From DASZVN01 sp035547055 (GTDB lineage Bacteria; Pseudomonadota; Alphaproteobacteria; Rhizobiales; Methylopilaceae): 51,924 nucleotides of DNA. Shown one piece after another: positions 51,911 to 51,924 of the stretch. Below the pieces are notes generated by a model, which saw only the letters and a program-made list of their open reading frames with translations, was not told the origin of the DNA and made no database searches. Position numbers and translations under genes: made by a program. The DNA lies in the NCBI GenBank assembly GCA_035547055.1, contig DASZVN010000074.1, forward strand, positions 1-51,924, written 5' to 3'. The first letter of the stretch is position 1. Each line of letters opens with the position of its first letter.

Positions 51911-51924
51911 CGGGCGATCCGGCC

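Overview
The window is very GC-rich alphaproteobacterial chromosome. The evidence is a DivL-type kinase with tyrosine at the phospho-acceptor site, a GapR (DUF2312) gene, the tsaE/phosphotransferase fusion next to a nucleotidyltransferase and addB, DUF1036 beside pyruvate kinase, and DUF6111 beside a CCA-adding enzyme. Several dispersed palindromic repeats resemble families I know from Hyphomicrobiales such as Bradyrhizobium, and less certainly Rhodospirillales. I cannot name the genus.

Layout. 1-6514 (minus): divL, tsaE-kinase fusion, nucleotidyltransferase, addB (cut by the left edge). 6774-10087 (minus): glycerate 2-kinase, DUF1036, pyruvate kinase. 10292-11868 (plus): N-formylglutamate amidohydrolase-like protein, DUF1244, GapR. 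12094-13574 (minus): DUF6111 and CCA transferase. 13814-17703 (plus): a three-subunit gluconate/sugar dehydrogenase (Tat-exported small subunit, FAD/GMC subunit, tri-haem cytochrome c). 17862-25028 (minus): alcohol dehydrogenase, MmgE/PrpD protein, two M24-fold hydrolases that have lost metal ligands, a frameshifted relic, and homogentisate dioxygenase. 25251-33694 (minus): a six-gene acyl-CoA operon (bifunctional hydratase/3-hydroxyacyl-CoA dehydrogenase, acyl-CoA ligase, thiolase, acyl-CoA dehydrogenase, APH-fold kinase, SDR). 33835-39922 (plus): a divergent IclR regulator and a complete branched-chain-type (Liv) ABC transporter. 40059-43084 (plus): carboxylesterase and amidase. 43180-48118 (plus): three tandem peptide-type solute-binding proteins with no permease. 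48385-49029: flavin reductase. 49100-49798 (minus): TetR regulator. 49897-51910 (plus): two tandem NMT1-type solute-binding proteins.

The central part reads as one catabolic unit. The Liv transporter brings in an organic acid under IclR control. The operon on the other strand activates it to a CoA thioester and degrades it, with a kinase/acyl-CoA dehydrogenase/SDR/ligase combination like the lva (levulinate, 4-hydroxyacid) pathway.

The most unusual signal is the repeat landscape. Most intergenic gaps over 100 bp hold a member of one of at least seven palindromic repeat families. A further ~61-bp double-hairpin element sits inside three of those repeats, at their hairpin tips, and a fourth copy lies in frame inside addB. 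Its stems show compensatory base changes.
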